In this document: piece by piece, positions 18,040 to 27,603 of the stretch
Numbering within the stretch: position 1 is the first letter of the stretch
Layout of the letters: every line of letters begins with the position of its first letter
Assembly: GCF_000826685.1 (NCBI RefSeq)
Contig: NZ_JROO01000017.1
Location: 1-64,000 of the forward strand
Length of the DNA: 64,000 nt
DNA from: Streptomonospora alba
GTDB taxonomy: Bacteria; Actinomycetota; Actinomycetes; Streptosporangiales; Streptosporangiaceae
Direction of reading: 5' to 3'
The notes under the pieces: model-generated
Databases searched by the model: none
The model's input: the letters and a program-made list of their open reading frames with translations, nothing else
What the model was told of the DNA's origin: nothing
Translations under genes and position numbers: made by a program

Positions 18040-19472
18040 CGTGAGATCACCTGTGTCGCGCCTTCGTCCTGGATGGCCTGCGGGGCCGGCTTGCGTGCGT
18101 TGTTGCTCATCCGCATCAGCAGCGCGAGCATGACCCAGCTGGAGAGCAGGGCCGAACCGCCCTTGGCGACGAAGGGGATGGTCGCACCGGTCATCGGGAT
18201 CACGCGGGTGACCCCGCCGATGACGACGAATGTCTGGAAGGCGATCAGGAACGAGATGCCGGATGCGAACATCTTGATGAAGAGTTCCTTGGAGGCCAGG
18301 GCGATGCGCATACCGCGCTCGACCAGCAGGGCCATGGCCATCAGCATCACCATGCAGCCGGCCAGGCCCAGCTCCTCGCCGAACGCGACGAAGATGAAGT
18401 CGTTCTGCACCTCGGGAACGAAGCCCGGCTTGCCGCCGCCCAGGCCGGCGCCGGTCATCCCGCCCTCGGCCATCGCGAACAGGCCCTGCACCAGCTGCTG
18501 GCTGTTACCGGCGGTCTGGCAGAAGGAGTCGGGATTGGCCATAGCCTCGTCGGTGCAGTACACGTCCGGGCGGAACGCGTCGAGCCAGGTGACCATGCGC
18601 ACCCGGAAGTGCGAGACGAACGGGTAGATCAGAGCGCAGGCGCCGAAGAACGCGGTGAGCCCGATCACCAGCCAGTTGCTGCGGTGGGTGGCGACGTAGA
18701 TCATCGCCAGGAAGGTGCCGAACAGCATCAGCGCCGTGCCGAGGTCGTTCATCACGATGACCAACACGATGATGCAGAAGCCCCACATGGCCGCCATCGG
18801 CGCGAGGTCGCGGGCGCGGGGCAGGTCCAGCACCTTCAGCGGTCCGATCTTGACCTGGCGCGAGGCCAGGGCGAGGACGTCGCGTTTGGTGACCATGTAG
18901 CCGGCAAGGAAGACCACCAGGGCGATCTTGGCGAACTCCGAGGGCTGCAGTGTGGTGACGCCGAGGTTGACCCACTGCCGGGCGCCGTTGACGGTCATGC
19001 CGATGCCCGGGATCAACGGCAGGAGCAGCAGCACCACAGCGGCCAGCGCCATGATGTAGGGATAGCGCTGCAGTGTGCGGGGCTCCTTGAGGAAGTAGAC
19101 CAGCGCCGCGAACACCGCCATGCTGGCCGCGGTGAGGATCAGCTGGTCCTGCGCGCTGCCCTCGGAGGTGTCGCCGGTCGCCTCGAAGAGCCGCCAGAGC
19201 ATCGCGATGCCGAGGCCGTTGAGCAGCGTGGCCAGCGGCAGCAGCAGGGGATCCGACCACGGCGCGAAAAAGCGGATGAAGACGTGGGCGAGTGTCGCGA
19301 GCCCGCCGAAGAGCACGCCGTAGACGAACAGGCTCGCCGGCATCTCGCCGTTGCGGGTGAGGCCGGCCTCGATCATCGCGAAGAGTGTGATCGCCACTGC
19401 GGCGAGCGTCATGACCAGCTCGGCGTTGCGCCGCTTGATGGGCGGCAGCTGGGTGGGGGCCTCGGTGGTCAC
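18036..19472 (-). CDS. rodA: RodA/FtsW SEDS peptidoglycan glycosyltransferase
   Basis: A 478-residue protein with about 12 membrane helices of the SEDS family. Typical landmarks are NGARQWVNLG, LQPSEFAKIALVVFLAGY (the catalytic-loop region), NDLGTALMLFGTF and the final VTRVIPMTGATIPFVAKGG. It polymerises lipid II into glycan strands and pairs with the class B PBP encoded next, whose start it overlaps. Position and length fit RodA of the origin-proximal kinase operon rather than the FtsW of the division cluster. Confidence 0.94.
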   Translation of the reverse strand: MTTEAPTQLPPIKRRNAELVMTLAAVAITLFAMIEAGLTRNGEMPASLFVYGVLFGGLATLAHVFIRFFAPWSDPLLLPLATLLNGLGIAMLWRLFEATGDTSEGSAQDQLILTAASMAVFAALVYFLKEPRTLQRYPYIMALAAVVLLLLPLIPGIGMTVNGARQWVNLGVTTLQPSEFAKIALVVFLAGYMVTKRDVLALASRQVKIGPLKVLDLPRARDLAPMAAMWGFCIIVLVIVMNDLGTALMLFGTFLAMIYVATHRSNWLVIGLTAFFGACALIYPFVSHFRVRMVTWLDAFRPDVYCTDEAMANPDSFCQTAGNSQQLVQGLFAMAEGGMTGAGLGGGKPGFVPEVQNDFIFVAFGEELGLAGCMVMLMAMALLVERGMRIALASKELFIKMFASGISFLIAFQTFVVIGGVTRVIPMTGATIPFVAKGGSALLSSWVMLALLMRMSNNARKPAPQAIQDEGATQVISR

Positions 19473-19473
19473 C

Positions 19474-20889
19474 TCATTCCCCTCCCGTCGGGGTCTCGGC
19501 GGCGTCGCCGCTGACGGAGCCCTGCGCCCTGTCGTCGCCGGAGCCCTGCTGCCCGGACTCCTGGCCGTCCTGGCCGGGGTCCTGCTGGCCGGATCCGTTG
19601 GAGTCGAGCCCGCAGGACTCGGGGTCGGCCGCGCAGTCGTCTGCGGTTCCGCGCAGTTCGGCGATGCGGCCGTCGGCTTCGTCGCGGCTGTCGAGGGGGA
19701 TGGTGGCGTTGACGGCGTTGCGCTGAGTCTGGGGCAGGCCGTCGAGGGGGATGTCGGTGTTTCGGATCTGCTCGGCGAGGTCGTAGCCGGCGACGTCGGT
19801 GTTGAGGCCCTGGTAGAGGGCGACGGTGGAGCCGTCCTCGGAGGGGCCGATGAAGAACTGGTTGCTCAGGTAGCGCGAGCCGAAGTAGAAGCCGGCGGCG
19901 GCGATGGCGGCGACGATGACCAGGAAGGTGACGACCATCGGCCACCATCGGCGGGTGCGTGGCCCGGAGCCGGAGCCGGAGCCGGGGGGAGCCTCCCGCG
20001 CGTCCTCCAACGGGGGGATGCGGTCCATTTCGGCGGTGTCGCCGGAGGAGCGGTTCAACCCTTGGGCGCGGCCGGCCGGGGTGTCGGGTGTCATCACCGG
20101 CTCGCGGCGCTGGTCGGCGGCGCCGGCGATCGCCGGCGCCTGGGTGGGGCCGCCCGGGTCCGTTGCGGTGTCGATGACGTCGGCGACCACGGCGGTGATG
20201 TTGTCGGGTCCGCCGCCCCGGTTGGCGAGGTCGATCAGTCGGCGCGCGGCCGCGTCGGGGTTGGCCTCGGTCTCCAGCGTCTGGCGGATGGTGTCGGTGC
20301 TGACCACCCCGGACAGGCCGTCGGAGCACAGCATGTAGCGGTCGCCCACCCGGGCTTCGCTGACGGAGATGTCGGGGTCGACCTGGCTGCGACCGTCCAG
20401 CGCGCGCAGCAGCAGGGACCGCTGCGGGTGGGTGGCGACCTCCTCCTCTGTGATCTTTCCTTCGTCGACGAGGGTCTGCACGAGGGTGTGGTCGTGGGTG
20501 ATCTGCCCGAACTCCTCGCCCCGCAGCAAGTAGGCGCGGGAATCCCCGACGTGGGCCATGGCCATGCGCGCGCCCGACCAGAGCATGGCCGTTAGAGTGG
20601 TGCCCATGTTCTCCAGGCGGGGTTCGTCCTGGACCCGCTGGGCCAGCGTGGAGTTGGCGCGCTCGACGGCGTGCTGGAGGGAATCGACCATCTCGTCGGT
20701 GGAGGGGACGTCTTCGTCGAGCGCCCGCAGTGTCGAGACGGCGATGGCGCTGGCGATCTCACCGCCGGCATGACCGCCCATTCCGTCGGCGACGGCGAGG
20801 AGGTACGGGCCGGCGTAGGCGGAGTCTTCGTTGCCTTCGCGGAGGCATCCTACGTCGGAGTACGCCGCGTATCGGAGAGCGATTGTCAT
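19474..20889 (-). CDS. pstP: PP2C-type Ser/Thr phosphatase PstP
   Basis: A 471-residue membrane phosphatase. The N-terminal PP2C domain (about residues 1-240) shows the metal-binding motifs GNEDSAY, ADGMGGHAGGE, HVGDSRAYLL, LCSDGLSG and GGPDNITAVV. A flexible linker, one membrane helix (WWPMVVTFLVIVAAIAAAG) and an extracytoplasmic tail ending in a Gln/Gly/Ser-rich stretch follow. It removes phosphates from PknA, PknB and their substrates. It starts four bases into the fhaB stop and stops two bases before the rodA start. Confidence 0.95.
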   Translation of the reverse strand: MTIALRYAAYSDVGCLREGNEDSAYAGPYLLAVADGMGGHAGGEIASAIAVSTLRALDEDVPSTDEMVDSLQHAVERANSTLAQRVQDEPRLENMGTTLTAMLWSGARMAMAHVGDSRAYLLRGEEFGQITHDHTLVQTLVDEGKITEEEVATHPQRSLLLRALDGRSQVDPDISVSEARVGDRYMLCSDGLSGVVSTDTIRQTLETEANPDAAARRLIDLANRGGGPDNITAVVADVIDTATDPGGPTQAPAIAGAADQRREPVMTPDTPAGRAQGLNRSSGDTAEMDRIPPLEDAREAPPGSGSGSGPRTRRWWPMVVTFLVIVAAIAAAGFYFGSRYLSNQFFIGPSEDGSTVALYQGLNTDVAGYDLAEQIRNTDIPLDGLPQTQRNAVNATIPLDSRDEADGRIAELRGTADDCAADPESCGLDSNGSGQQDPGQDGQESGQQGSGDDRAQGSVSGDAAETPTGGE

Positions 20890-21374
20890 TTGCGCAGTTC
20901 CAGGACGGTTTTGCCGATGCGGATGGGTTGTCCGACCGAAATGGGCTGGGGGCTGGTCAGCCGCTGCTGACCGAGGTAGGTGCCGTTCGTCGACCCGAGG
21001 TCCTCGACGATCCAGCGGCCTTCGTCGGAGAAGATGCGAGCGTGGCGACCGGACGCGTAGTCGTCGTTGATGACGAGGGTGGCGTCGTTGGCGCGCCCGA
21101 TGACGATCGGCTGCGAGGTGAGGTTCAGCGAGGTGCCCGCGAGCGGTCCCTTGGTCACGACCAGGGCCCGCGGTTCGTTGCGGCGCGCCTTGGGAGCGCG
21201 GGAGGGCCGCGCGGGACCGGCGGAGCGGCGCTCCTCGCTGCGTTTACTGCGCTTGGACTTGTTCTTGGCGGGGCCGAGGAGATCGGTACGGATAACGCCG
21301 ACCGCCATGATCACGAACAGCCACAGCACGCAAAGGAACGTGATCCTGATCAGCATGAGGGTCAAGTCGGACAT
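20886..21374 (-). CDS. fhaB: FHA-domain protein FhaB (FipA)
   Basis: A 162-residue protein with an N-terminal membrane helix (LMLIRITFLCVLWLFVIMAV), a basic linker and a C-terminal FHA domain (about residues 78-160) with the phosphothreonine-binding GRANDATL, SGRHARI and DLGSTNGTY motifs. In mycobacteria it links FtsZ and FtsQ under PknA control. Its stop overlaps the pstP start. Confidence 0.93.
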   Translation of the reverse strand: MSDLTLMLIRITFLCVLWLFVIMAVGVIRTDLLGPAKNKSKRSKRSEERRSAGPARPSRAPKARRNEPRALVVTKGPLAGTSLNLTSQPIVIGRANDATLVINDDYASGRHARIFSDEGRWIVEDLGSTNGTYLGQQRLTSPQPISVGQPIRIGKTVLELRK

Positions 21375-21654
21375 TGAACTGCTCTTCAGCCCCTGTCGTG
21401 CTCCGGCGAGGTGGCGGTCATCGGAGCCGCCACCGCGTCTAGTCGGCGTCGGACCCTACGAGATCGTGTCGGAAAAGCCGAACGAACTCAATGGAAGGGG
21501 ATCCTAGGGGTCGTCGCCGGATGATTCGGTCGCCGCCTGATCTTGTGACCGAAGGCGGCGCTCGGATGGAATGTCGCTGTACGTCTTATGTGACGCGGTG
21601 AAAGCGGCTCTGGTTGTAGCGGGTGTCCGGGCAGGGGAAGCCCGGCCGTGGAGG

Positions 21655-22416
21655 TCAGTCGCGGCGGAAGGTCATGGTGGTGCGGCCCAGGCTGATGCGG
21701 CTGCCGTCGACCAGGCGCGCACGCTGGACCTGCTCGCCGTTGACGAACGTGCCGTTGGTCGAGCCGAGGTCGACGAGGACCGCCTCGGCGTCCTCTACAC
21801 GGACCTCGGCGTGGTGGCGCGAAACGCCGTTGTCCACCAGTCGCAGGTGGCAGTCGGTGCCCCGGCCGAGCAGAGTCACCTGAGTGTTGAGAACGAAGGA
21901 CTGCTGCATGCCCTGGCCGGCCGTCGAACCCTCGGTGGGCGCGCCACCGGGCGAGATCAGCAGGCGGGGGTGCCCTTGGACGTCGGCGGAGCTGCGCGGC
22001 TGGTCGCTGACCGGTTGGCGGATCTCGCCGCTTTCCACGGTGGAGCCGCGGATCACCCCGGAGCGGATGCGGAAGCGGCCGATCTGCAGGTCGGCCTCTG
22101 ACTTGAAGTGTACGCGCACGGGGCCGACGAAGGAGTATCCCTGCTCGGTCGCGTAGTCGCGCGCGAGCTTGGCCAGTTCCTGGCCGATGGTGTCGGCCAG
22201 GGCGTTCATCTGTTCGGCGTCCTCGCTGGAAAGCTCCACGACGAAGTCGTTCGGCACCAGGGTGCGCCCCTGCGCGACGATGGCGGCGCGCTCGTCCATC
22301 TCGCGCTGGACGGCGCTGGCGATCTCGACCGGTTCGAGCTTCGACTTGAAGGCCCGCGCGAAGGTGCCTTCGATCATGCCTCCAAGCCTGCGCTCGAAGC
22401 GTTGGAGCACTCCCAC
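21655..22416 (-). CDS. fhaA: DUF3662 and FHA-domain protein FhaA
   Basis: A 253-residue cytosolic protein. Residues 1-115 form the DUF3662 domain (MGVLQRFERRLGGMIEGTFA, then LEPVEIASAVQREMD), and residues about 165-250 form the FHA domain (LGRGTDCHLRL, SRHHAEVRV, DLGSTNGTFVNG). Mycobacterium FhaA binds phosphorylated MurJ/CwsA and PknB and tunes peptidoglycan export. It is separated from fhaB by 280 bases, so it may have its own promoter and feed into the operon. Confidence 0.94.
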   Translation of the reverse strand: MGVLQRFERRLGGMIEGTFARAFKSKLEPVEIASAVQREMDERAAIVAQGRTLVPNDFVVELSSEDAEQMNALADTIGQELAKLARDYATEQGYSFVGPVRVHFKSEADLQIGRFRIRSGVIRGSTVESGEIRQPVSDQPRSSADVQGHPRLLISPGGAPTEGSTAGQGMQQSFVLNTQVTLLGRGTDCHLRLVDNGVSRHHAEVRVEDAEAVLVDLGSTNGTFVNGEQVQRARLVDGSRISLGRTTMTFRRD

Positions 22417-22697
22417 GAGGTACCTCCCTTACTCCACTCCGGATGTACTCACGATCGTAACCGGGTAATCGCCCCCTTGAACTCACGCGCGCCCGCCGGT
22501 GGCGATCCGGCGGGAACCGCGGTCCGCCGCTTAGCGGAGTGGAGCACTGCGGTGCTGGCGGAAGCGTGCACAGACCACCCGATGTCCGTGCTAATCTGGT
22601 CTCTGTCGCCGGGAAGAGGCGAGTACGCCCCCCAGGGGCGGCAGCGAGATCCCGGCGAACCCACTGTATATGTGTGCAACCATATACGTGCTCACTC

Positions 22698-22783
22698 GGG
22701 CGGGTGGCGGAACGGTAGACGCGCACGGTTCAGGTCCGTGTGTCCGAAAGGATGTGAGGGTTCAAATCCCTCCTCGCCCACCA
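22698..22783 (+). tRNA. tRNA-Leu(CAG)
   Basis: A class II tRNA with a long variable arm (ccgtgtgtccgaaaggatgt region). Acceptor gggcggg pairs with ctcgccc, and the anticodon loop ttcaggt shows CAG. The discriminator is A and CCA is encoded (22781-22783). Confidence 0.96.
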
Positions 22784-22787
22784 GTAG

Positions 22788-22825
22788 ACGGGCCCTGCCG
22801 CACCAAGCGGCGGGGCCCGTTTCTT
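22788..22825 (+). terminator. Hairpin with T-rich tail after tRNA-Leu
   Basis: acgggccctgccgc (22788-22801) pairs with gcggcggggcccgt (22807-22820) with one mismatch, followed by ttctt. Confidence 0.85.
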
Positions 22826-23006
22826 CGTGTCGCCGTCCCGATGTCCCGACGTGCCTCCGTATCGCCTTGTCGATTCGCAGATCCGTCGACTCGTGGACTC
22901 GTCGGCTCCGCCTCGTCGGCGGCCGGATGCGGCCGGTGCGCGGTGCCGTGGAAAATCCCCCGGCCCGCCCGCGTCCCCGCGCCGAAGCGCGTGCGAGACT
23001 GCCGCT

Positions 23007-23615
23007 GTGAGTTTGAGTGAGCGACTGCACACCGCCGGGCGTCCGCTGGTCGAGGAACAGCTCGCCCACCCCACCGTCGCCGGCATCGCCTCCGGCGACC
23101 TGGACGAGCGCGTGTTCGCCTCGTGGCTCGAGCAGGACTACCTCTACCTGCTCGACTACGTCCGCGTCTTCGCCCGCCTGGCCTGGCAGGCCCCGCCGGC
23201 GCACCTGGCGTCGCTGGTCGATCTGGCCCATGCCACGCTGCACGAGGAGCTCGAACTGCACCGCTCGCTGTCGGCGGAGTTCGGTGCCGATTTGGGCGGC
23301 GCTGTCAAAGGCCCGGCGTGCGCGGCTTACACGTCATGGCTGCTGGAGTCCGCGGCCGACTACGGCGAAGGGCTCGCGGCCGTCTACCCCTGCATGTGGG
23401 GCTACTCCTCGTTGGGCGCCGAGCTGGCCGGGGCCGCACCGCCCGATGCGCGCTACCGGCGCTGGATCGAGACCTACTCCGATCCGGACTTCGCCGAGCT
23501 GACCCGGCACGTGGCCCGGATGCTGGACGAGGCCGACGTGGACCCCGAGCGGGCCGAGGAGCTGTTCCTGCAGGGGATGCGCTACGAAGTGGACTTCTGG
23601 ACCGTGCCCGGGTGA
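23007..23615 (+). CDS. TenA-family protein (thiaminase-II-like)
   Basis: A 202-residue all-helical protein of the TenA/HugZ-like fold. Landmarks are HPTVAGIASGDLDERVFASW, LEQDYLYLLDYVRVFARL, the ALVYPCMWGYSSLG-type segment with the catalytic-position Cys, and a final EELFLQGMRYEVDFW. TenA hydrolyses aminopyrimidine breakdown products of thiamin; actinobacterial relatives may have other roles. No TPP riboswitch precedes it. The GTG at 23007 is the best start because everything upstream in frame overlaps the terminator and has no family match; the ribosome site is weak. Confidence 0.85.
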   Translation: MSLSERLHTAGRPLVEEQLAHPTVAGIASGDLDERVFASWLEQDYLYLLDYVRVFARLAWQAPPAHLASLVDLAHATLHEELELHRSLSAEFGADLGGAVKGPACAAYTSWLLESAADYGEGLAAVYPCMWGYSSLGAELAGAAPPDARYRRWIETYSDPDFAELTRHVARMLDEADVDPERAEELFLQGMRYEVDFWTVPG

Positions 23616-23640
23616 GCCCGGGAGCGCGCGGCGAGCCCGC

Positions 23641-24153
23641 TCAGGGGGCCAGGACCGCGCCGAGGTCCTCGTAGCGCTGCAGCTCGCAGCCGTCGGCCTT
23701 GGTGATCTCGGTGTCGATCGAGGTGTCGCCGACGTGTCCCTCGACACGGGCCACCTGCGGGCCGCCGTAGATGAAGGTGCACGGGCTGCTCTCGGGGACC
23801 TCCTCGAACGCCTCGGCGCCGCCGGCCTCGGCGAGGTCGGAGCAGGCGGCCTCGGGCGAGGGATGGTCGCCGCCCGCGGGCTCGCAGGTCAACTGCCACG
23901 TCGCGGGTTCGCTGGGTGAAGGGCTGGGAACCGGCGAGGGTTCGGCCTCGCCGCTGGGCCCGGCCCCGGGTTCGGTGGTGATGCGGATGGTGAGCTCGGT
24001 TTCCGGGGGCGGGCCGGCGGTTCCGGATGCCGAAGGCGTCGCATCGGCCGGAGGGGACTGCGGCGTGGTCACCTCGGACCCGCCGCAACCTGCCGCGGCC
24101 AGTCCCAGGCCGAGGACGATCAGTGCGGTCGGCGCGGTAGCTGCGGTTGGCAT
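23641..24153 (-). CDS. SSI-like (subtilisin inhibitor family) lipoprotein
   Basis: About 170 residues. A signal peptide ends in a lipobox (GLAAAGCGG), so the mature protein is anchored to the outer face of the membrane. A Pro/Ser-rich linker then leads to an SSI-type domain (about residues 87-165): TCEPAGGDHPSPEAACSDL, CTFIYGGPQVARVEG and the final DGCELQRYEDLG, with four cysteines for the two SSI disulphides. SSI proteins block extracellular serine proteases. The usual free SSI is secreted, so the anchor is unusual. I chose the ATG at 24153, with aggg seven bases upstream; an ATG two codons earlier is in frame. Confidence 0.8.
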   Translation of the reverse strand: MPTAATAPTALIVLGLGLAAAGCGGSEVTTPQSPPADATPSASGTAGPPPETELTIRITTEPGAGPSGEAEPSPVPSPSPSEPATWQLTCEPAGGDHPSPEAACSDLAEAGGAEAFEEVPESSPCTFIYGGPQVARVEGHVGDTSIDTEITKADGCELQRYEDLGAVLAP

Positions 24154-24323
24154 GCGCATACCCTGTTCGACGTGGCGGGGCGCCGGGAGGTTCCCTTCGT
24201 GGTGCTTGCGTCACGTACTGTCGCCGCGCCGCGGATCGCGCGCTTCCCTTCCCGCTCCCCGCAGAGGTGCCGATGAGGGGAGCCCGCGTCCGCGGAGCCG
24301 CACGAGGAGAGTCAGGAGTATCG

Positions 24324-24656
24324 GTGTTCGGTGAGAGTGTGCCCGTGGTCGATGTCGGATCGGTGCCGCCCGACGGCTACCTGCTCGACGTCCGTGAGGA
24401 CGACGAATGGGCGGCGGGCCACGCGCCCGAGGCCGTGCACGTCCCTCTGGGGCGCCTGGCCGAGCGGGCCGGCGAGATCCCGAAGGATCGGCAGGTCTAC
24501 GTCGTCTGCCGGGTCGGCGGGCGCTCGGCCCAGGCGGTACAGGCACTCAACGAGGCCGGCTGGCAGGCGGCCAACGTCGCCGGCGGGATGCAGGCCTGGG
24601 CGCTGTCCGGCCGCGAAATGGTCAGTGAGAGCGGGGACCGGCCGCACGTGGCCTGA
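24324..24656 (+). CDS. Single-domain rhodanese sulfurtransferase
   Basis: A 110-residue rhodanese: DVREDDEWAAGHAPEAVHVP is the CDC25-like entry motif, VVCRVGGRSAQA holds the active-site Cys loop, and NVAGGMQAWALSG is the closing motif. It carries sulfane sulfur as a persulfide. The GTG at 24324 has aggag five bases upstream. The gene is divergent from the SSI-like lipoprotein and followed by the histidine kinase gene. Confidence 0.9.
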   Translation: MFGESVPVVDVGSVPPDGYLLDVREDDEWAAGHAPEAVHVPLGRLAERAGEIPKDRQVYVVCRVGGRSAQAVQALNEAGWQAANVAGGMQAWALSGREMVSESGDRPHVA

Positions 24657-24737
24657 CCTGGGGCCACCGCCTCCGCCGCGGCTGCCGCGGTCGGCGCCGA
24701 ACGGGCGCGGCGTGCGCGGCGCCCGGTTTTTCGGAGG

Positions 24738-26663
24738 ATGGCTGACCGCCGGGGCGGTCTCGGGTGGCACTATGTCGAGGTGGCCCTCGATCACTTCGCC
24801 CCCAGCGCCGACGCCGTCCTGGCGTACGCCGCCGACGCGATCGTGGCTGTGGACACCGACCTGAGGGTCGTGCTCTGGAACCCGGCCGCCGAGCGCATGT
24901 TCGGCTGGACCTTCGCCGAGGTGGCCGGTCGCCCGCTGCCGATCGTGCCCGACGAGCTGCTGGCCGAACACCACGCCATCATGGAGCGGGTGCGCGCAGG
25001 CGGCCCCCTGTCGATCGTCAGCCGCCGACTGCGCCGCGACGGCACCGTGGTCGACGTCCGCATCGACACCAGCTCCCTGTGGGACGAGCAGGCCAACCTC
25101 ACCGGTTGGATCGGCGTTTTCCACACCTACGAGGAGATCGGCGCCGTCCAGAGCCACATGACCGAGCGGGCGCGCCTGGTGCGCCGGCTCACCGACGTCG
25201 TGGCCGACATCAACGCCGACCTCGACCTCGACGCGGTGCTGGACCGCATCGCCCACAGCCTGACCGAGCTGACGGGCGCCGATGCCGGCGGGTTCGCGCT
25301 GATCGAGGACGACCAGCTGCGGCTGGTGAGCCTGACCCAGCTCTCCGACCACCTGCGCGGCTACCAGGCGCCGCTGGAGTCCAGCCTGTTCGGGGAGCTG
25401 CTGCGTAGCGGCAAGACGGTGCTGCTGGCCACCGACGACACCCGCAGCCTGGACGACCTCATCTGGGCGGACCTCGAGGGGCTGCACACCATCGCGCTGG
25501 GTGTCTCCAACGTGCAGGGGCGCCCTTACGGCGCGCTGTACGCGCTCTACAGCAGGCGCAAGGTCGGGCACGTCGAACTGGAACTGCTGGAGCTGCTGGC
25601 CGCCCACGCCGGCGTCGCGCTCGGCAACGCCATGGCCTATCGGGAGATCGTGCGGCAGCGCGCCCACGAACACGCCGTCGTCGACTCCAGCGCCGACGGC
25701 ATCGCGGTCTTGGGGGCCAACGGGCTGGTGCGCAAGTGGAACCGCTCGGCCGCGGAGCTGACGGGCTACGCCATGGCCGACGCGGTGGGCCGGCACCCGC
25801 CGTTCCCGCTGCCGGGGTCCCAGGGCGAGAACATCCGCCACCGCCTGGACAACGGCCGCTGGCTGGAGATCCTCATCACCGACATCCCCGAGACCGGCGA
25901 GCGCGTGGTGGACTTCCGCGACATCACCGAGGCCAAGGCGCTTGAGGAGGAGAAGGACCTGTTCCTGGCCACGGCCGGGCACGAGCTGCGCACACCCATC
26001 ACCGTGGTGCAGGGGTTCGCCAGCACCCTGGTGCGGCGCTGGGACCAGCTCGACGACGAGGCCCGCCGCAGCGCCGTCGACACGATCGCCGAGCGTTCGG
26101 GGACGCTGGCCCATCTGGTGGAGAACCTGCTGCTGGGCTCCGACGCCCGCGAGGCCGAGCAGAAGACCGGTAGCCACCCCTTCGACGTGGAGCGGCTGCT
26201 GCGGGACTGCGCGACGGCTTTCCAACCCTTCTCCGACCGGCACACCCTGGATCTGGACGTGCCCCAGCAGCTGCCCTTCGCGCTGGGCGACCAGGCCGCC
26301 ACGGACGTGATCATCGGCCAGTTGCTGGAGAACGCGTTCAAGTACTCGCCGGAGGGCGGGCGCATCGTGCTGCGCGCGGCGGCGGAGGACTCCATGGTGG
26401 CGGTGTGCGTGGAGGACGAGGGGGTCGGCCTCCAGCCGGGCGACGAGGAGCGGATCTTCGGGCGGTTCGTCCAGGGCGAGGCGGGCGACCGCCGAAGGTT
26501 CGGCGGGATCGGGCTGGGTCTCTACATCGCTCGCAGACTGGCTCGCGCCCAAGGGGGCGAGGTCACCGCGCACGCGTTGGAGAACCGTGGTACGCGAATG
26601 AGATTCACATTACATTCGGCGCCCGCCGTGGGCACCGGCAAACCCGACATCCCGGACCAGTAG
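24738..26663 (+). CDS. Orphan PAS-GAF-PAS sensor histidine kinase
   Basis: Up to 641 residues, apparently cytosolic. Order of domains: PAS (about 20-130, AIVAVDTDLRVVLWNPAAER), GAF (about 160-310), a second PAS (about 315-405), a HisKA domain with phosphorylated His415 in AGHELRTPITVV, and an HATPase domain (ENAFKYSPEGG, EDEGVGLQPGD, GIGLGLYIARRLA). No heme or cofactor residue can be named with confidence. No response-regulator gene is next to it. The start is unsure: the ATG at 24738 abuts ggagg with no spacing, and the GTG at 24780 would shorten it by 14 residues. Confidence 0.9.
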   Translation: MADRRGGLGWHYVEVALDHFAPSADAVLAYAADAIVAVDTDLRVVLWNPAAERMFGWTFAEVAGRPLPIVPDELLAEHHAIMERVRAGGPLSIVSRRLRRDGTVVDVRIDTSSLWDEQANLTGWIGVFHTYEEIGAVQSHMTERARLVRRLTDVVADINADLDLDAVLDRIAHSLTELTGADAGGFALIEDDQLRLVSLTQLSDHLRGYQAPLESSLFGELLRSGKTVLLATDDTRSLDDLIWADLEGLHTIALGVSNVQGRPYGALYALYSRRKVGHVELELLELLAAHAGVALGNAMAYREIVRQRAHEHAVVDSSADGIAVLGANGLVRKWNRSAAELTGYAMADAVGRHPPFPLPGSQGENIRHRLDNGRWLEILITDIPETGERVVDFRDITEAKALEEEKDLFLATAGHELRTPITVVQGFASTLVRRWDQLDDEARRSAVDTIAERSGTLAHLVENLLLGSDAREAEQKTGSHPFDVERLLRDCATAFQPFSDRHTLDLDVPQQLPFALGDQAATDVIIGQLLENAFKYSPEGGRIVLRAAAEDSMVAVCVEDEGVGLQPGDEERIFGRFVQGEAGDRRRFGGIGLGLYIARRLARAQGGEVTAHALENRGTRMRFTLHSAPAVGTGKPDIPDQ

Positions 26664-26926
26664 CCGGATCCCGCGGCTTGAGGCCGTCGACCGCTCGTCG
26701 GCCCGTGAGCGCCGCCTGTCGGACGAGCGCCGGGGACGTGTTTCCGATGTGGGCGAACGGGGCATTTCGGCCCTGGCAGAGTCGCACTGCCGGGACTTTG
26801 CCGCGAACCGACCAAGTGAATACGGACTGATCGAGGTCGGGGCGTGGGCAGCAGGCTCGTGCTCCCGCCGGTTGCTGAGCGACACCGGGTGCGTCCCTTC
26901 GACGCGCCGAGGAACGGGAGAAGGAC

Positions 26927-27463
26927 GTGTCACGAGTTGTACTGCTGCCGCACGCGGCGTCGAGTGTGACGAGCGCGCGTCGGGGGCTGTGCTCTGATCT
27001 GCGTGCTTGCGGTGTCGCCCCCGGAACGGTCGACGACGCCGCCATCGTCCTGAGTGAGCTGCTGAGCAACGCCCTGCGCCACGCCGCCCCGCTGCCCGAC
27101 CCCTTTCCGTCCGAATGCGTCCAGGTGAGCTGGGAGATCGGCGGCGCCGCGGCAGTCGGGGACCGGGAAGGATGGCTGGAGGTCGCGGTGTGCGACGGCG
27201 GGGCCCAGACCCTGCCGCGACTGGCCCGCCCCTCGGCGTCGGCCCTCGGCGGGCGCGGGCTGGGCATCGTCGAGAACCTCGCGGCCAAGTGGGGCACCGA
27301 GGTCGACGACCGCGTGACGACCGTGTGGGCGGTGCTGGAGGCTGCGATCGCGTCCGGGCGCAGCGCCGCACCGGAGGCCCGCGAGCGCACACCCGGTATC
27401 CGCGACGGCCAAGGCGGTACGCGCGTTCCGGCGACGCCCCGCCAGCAGACCGCCAGGGCCTGA
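26927..27463 (+). CDS. RsbW-like ATP-binding protein (anti-sigma factor type)
   Basis: A 178-residue GHKL-fold protein without a phosphoacceptor domain. The N box is AAIVLSELLSNALRHA (about residues 38-53), and the G boxes are VCDGG and GGRGLGIVENLA. A Pro/Arg-rich tail of about 40 residues follows. Such stand-alone kinases phosphorylate STAS proteins or bind sigma factors. A STAS gene follows 140 bases downstream, suggesting a partner-switching pair. The GTG at 26927 has aagga a few bases upstream. Confidence 0.85.
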   Translation: MSRVVLLPHAASSVTSARRGLCSDLRACGVAPGTVDDAAIVLSELLSNALRHAAPLPDPFPSECVQVSWEIGGAAAVGDREGWLEVAVCDGGAQTLPRLARPSASALGGRGLGIVENLAAKWGTEVDDRVTTVWAVLEAAIASGRSAAPEARERTPGIRDGQGGTRVPATPRQQTARA

Positions 27464-27603
27464 GCGGTCCCGGGCGGTCGCGCCCGCCTGCACCGCTGTC
27501 GGCATCCGCGTCCGCTGCGAGACTTTCCGCGGAACGCGTCCGATGTCCCGAAACGCGGCCGCCGATGTGGCCCGTACTCCCCGTGGGCGCTACAGTCGCG
27601 ACC

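Noticed and set aside
22780-23006. Possible TPP riboswitch before the TenA-like gene
   Set aside because: The conserved thi-box pattern (ctgaga and the matching second half) is not present; the region is a tRNA terminator and spacer.
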